7,858 nt of DNA from NCBI GenBank assembly GCA_029882335.1, contig JAOUKW010000185.1, forward strand, positions 1-7,858, given 5' to 3'. Of this stretch, positions 6,627-7,858 are shown one piece after another (the stretch's first letter is position 1; each line of letters opens with the position of its first letter). Source of the DNA: Candidatus Heimdallarchaeota archaeon. Its GTDB lineage: Archaea > Asgardarchaeota > Heimdallarchaeia > Heimdallarchaeales > Kariarchaeaceae. A program made the translations under genes and the position numbers. The notes below the pieces were generated by a model. It was not told where the DNA came from and made no database searches. It saw only the letters and a program-made list of their open reading frames with translations.

Positions 6627-6667
6627 GATTAAATATATTTTTTGAATTATCATTAAAATGGAAAATT

Positions 6668-7858
6668 ATGGATCGAATCACAGATGAATTAATGGAATTT
6701 GCTCTTAACTTGACAGACAAACCAGATATCAAGTATGCAGATGTTAAATGGTTACAGAGGAATAGCAGAGAAATTGCTGTTAAAAATGGTCAAGTAGAAA
6801 CAAATTCTTCTATGAAGAATCAAGGGATAGGAATCAAACTATTAGTTGATGGGGGATACGGATTTGCAGCCACGAATAATTTATCTAAAGAAGCAATAGA
6901 AAAGGTCGCAAAAAGAGCATATAGAGTAGCAAAAGCCTCAGGAAGAACAATGAAAAAACCGATAGAATTAGCGGATGAACCTACATATGAAGATACAGTA
7001 ATTACTCCGATGAAGATTGATCCATCTTCGGTAGATTTAGGAGAAATTGTATCAATGTTAATAGATGCAACAAAAGCAGCAGATATAGGTGATAATCGAA
7101 TAAAGATAAGAAATTCAACTTATAGTCATTGGAAAGATCATATGGTTTTATGGACAAGTGAAGGTTCACGTATAGATCAAACTATTGCAGTTACGGGTGG
7201 AGGTGTCAGTACGTTGGCAGTTGAAGGAAGAGAGACACAGATAAGAAATTATCCATCTACAGTTAGAGGTGATTTAGCAACAGCGGGATTTGAACATTTT
7301 AAAGAAGCAGATATTGTTAAAAATGCACCAATAGCATCACAACAGGCTTTAGAATTATTAGTAGCCAAACAATGTCCGGAAAGAAATGATGCAACAATTA
7401 TTCTTAAGCCAGCCCAATTATTCCTTCAAATACATGAAAATATGCATGGATTGGAAATGGATAGAGCATTTGATTACGAAGCTGCTTTTGCCGGAACTTC
7501 ATTTCTAAAACCACATCTAGTGAATAATTTGATGTTTGGGAATGAATTAGTAACAATTAAGGCGGATGCAACTTTCCCAAAAGGGCTTGGAACATACTTT
7601 TACGACCATGAAGGGGTAAAAGCACAAAATAATAATTTGTTAATTGATAAAGGAAAACTAGTAGGGTATATGAGCTCTAGGGAAACTGCACCTCTAATGG
7701 GACTGTCTAGATCATCTGGCGCAGCAAGAGCATCTTCATATGATAGAATGCCGTTAATTCGAATGACCAATACGATATTAGAACCAGGGGATTGGAATTA
7801 TGAGGAAATGATTGAAGACACAAAAGATGGATATATTTTTGATACTAATGTTAGTTGG
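6668..7858 (+). CDS. tldD: TldD-family metalloprotease subunit, cut by the right window edge
   Basis: 397 codons are open to the last base; family members are usually around 450-480 residues, so the C-terminal end is missing. TldD is the metal-binding subunit of the TldD/TldE (PmbA) peptidase, known in bacteria and archaea. It acts in the cytoplasm on unfolded or small peptides. The N-terminal half includes RNSREIAVKNGQVE (about 28-41), GIGIKLLVDGGYGFAATN (about 50-67) and VEGRETQIR (about 187-195). The active-site helix reads IHENMHGLEMDRAFDYEAAF (about 255-274), followed by AGTSFL. The usual family motif is HExxxH; here it is His256-Glu257-Asn-Met-His260, one residue shorter. Further family-like segments are FPKGLGTYFYDHEG and GYMSSRETA. 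The ATG at 6668 is preferred; Met9 is the alternative. An ATG at 6658 is out of frame. The partner tldE/pmbA would be expected just past the edge. The flanking position suggests it is not part of the glycan cluster. Confidence 0.88.
   Translation, partial: MDRITDELMEFALNLTDKPDIKYADVKWLQRNSREIAVKNGQVETNSSMKNQGIGIKLLVDGGYGFAATNNLSKEAIEKVAKRAYRVAKASGRTMKKPIELADEPTYEDTVITPMKIDPSSVDLGEIVSMLIDATKAADIGDNRIKIRNSTYSHWKDHMVLWTSEGSRIDQTIAVTGGGVSTLAVEGRETQIRNYPSTVRGDLATAGFEHFKEADIVKNAPIASQQALELLVAKQCPERNDATIILKPAQLFLQIHENMHGLEMDRAFDYEAAFAGTSFLKPHLVNNLMFGNELVTIKADATFPKGLGTYFYDHEGVKAQNNNLLIDKGKLVGYMSSRETAPLMGLSRSSGAARASSYDRMPLIRMTNTILEPGDWNYEEMIEDTKDGYIFDTNVSW

Larger units (their letters stand above)
6198..6667. 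other. Divergent 470-base intergenic region without a convincing gene
   Basis: This spacer separates the minus-strand methyltransferase from the plus-strand TldD gene. It is very AT-rich and stop-dense in all frames; the longest reading frames I find are 30 codons (minus, 6414 to 6322) and 17 codons (plus, 6473-6526). It contains promoter-like elements at both ends, a dyad AAGTTG/CAACTT at 6401-6406 and 6425-6430, and two mutually exclusive short hairpins at 6554-6575 and 6572-6587. I see no tRNA, CRISPR repeat, insertion-sequence end or recognisable structured RNA. Its length is more than two divergent leaderless promoters need. Confidence 0.6.

Noticed and set aside
1..7858. Search for CRISPR repeats, insertion-sequence terminal repeats, transposase or integrase genes
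   Set aside because: No repeated units, flanking duplications or mobile-element protein motifs were seen; the possible mosaic origin rests on composition only.

Overview
The window is AT-rich throughout and most likely comes from an archaeon. Three signs point that way. Canonical archaeal TATA boxes (TTTATATA at 1041-1048, TTTAAATA on the minus strand at 5406-5413) lie about 26 bases from start codons, which is the spacing of leaderless transcripts. I see no convincing Shine-Dalgarno site at any start. Oligo-T tracts follow several stop codons, with at most imperfect stems near them. An ammonia-oxidising thaumarchaeote (Nitrososphaeria) is my best guess from composition and gene style, but no lineage-defining gene is present.

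Layout. At the left edge there may be the last few codons of a plus-strand gene (1-36). It faces a minus-strand alpha/beta hydrolase of the ABHD13/BEM46-like type (86-871). A 198-base divergent spacer with a strong TATA box leads to a class I SAM-dependent methyltransferase with a GTG start (1070-1927, +). A GT-B family 4 glycosyltransferase follows (2112-3260, +). It meets, tail to tail with only three bases between the stops, a minus-strand group of three genes. Read in the direction of transcription these are a second class I methyltransferase (6197 to 5475), a DegT/DnrJ/EryC1/StrS-type PLP aminotransferase (5383 to 4274) and an NAD-dependent extended SDR sugar epimerase/dehydratase (4175 to 3264). 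Beyond a 470-base spacer with no convincing gene, a TldD-family metalloprotease starts at 6668 and runs off the right edge.

How the genes may work together. SDR, sugar aminotransferase, two methyltransferases and a glycosyltransferase together look like a small surface-glycan or glycolipid decoration island. The SDR and aminotransferase would make an amino sugar nucleotide, a methyltransferase would modify it, and the GT4 enzyme would transfer it at the membrane. No sugar is determined by the sequence. The genes are not one tight operon. Gaps of about 90-100 bases carry their own candidate promoters and oligo-T tracts, and base composition differs between the methyltransferases/GT and the aminotransferase/SDR/TldD genes, so the island may be mosaic. 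The hydrolase and TldD look like flanking genes, not pathway members.

The most unusual single observation is in TldD. The metal-binding motif reads H-E-N-M-H, one residue shorter than the HExxxH described for the family. I did not find a clearly new system here.
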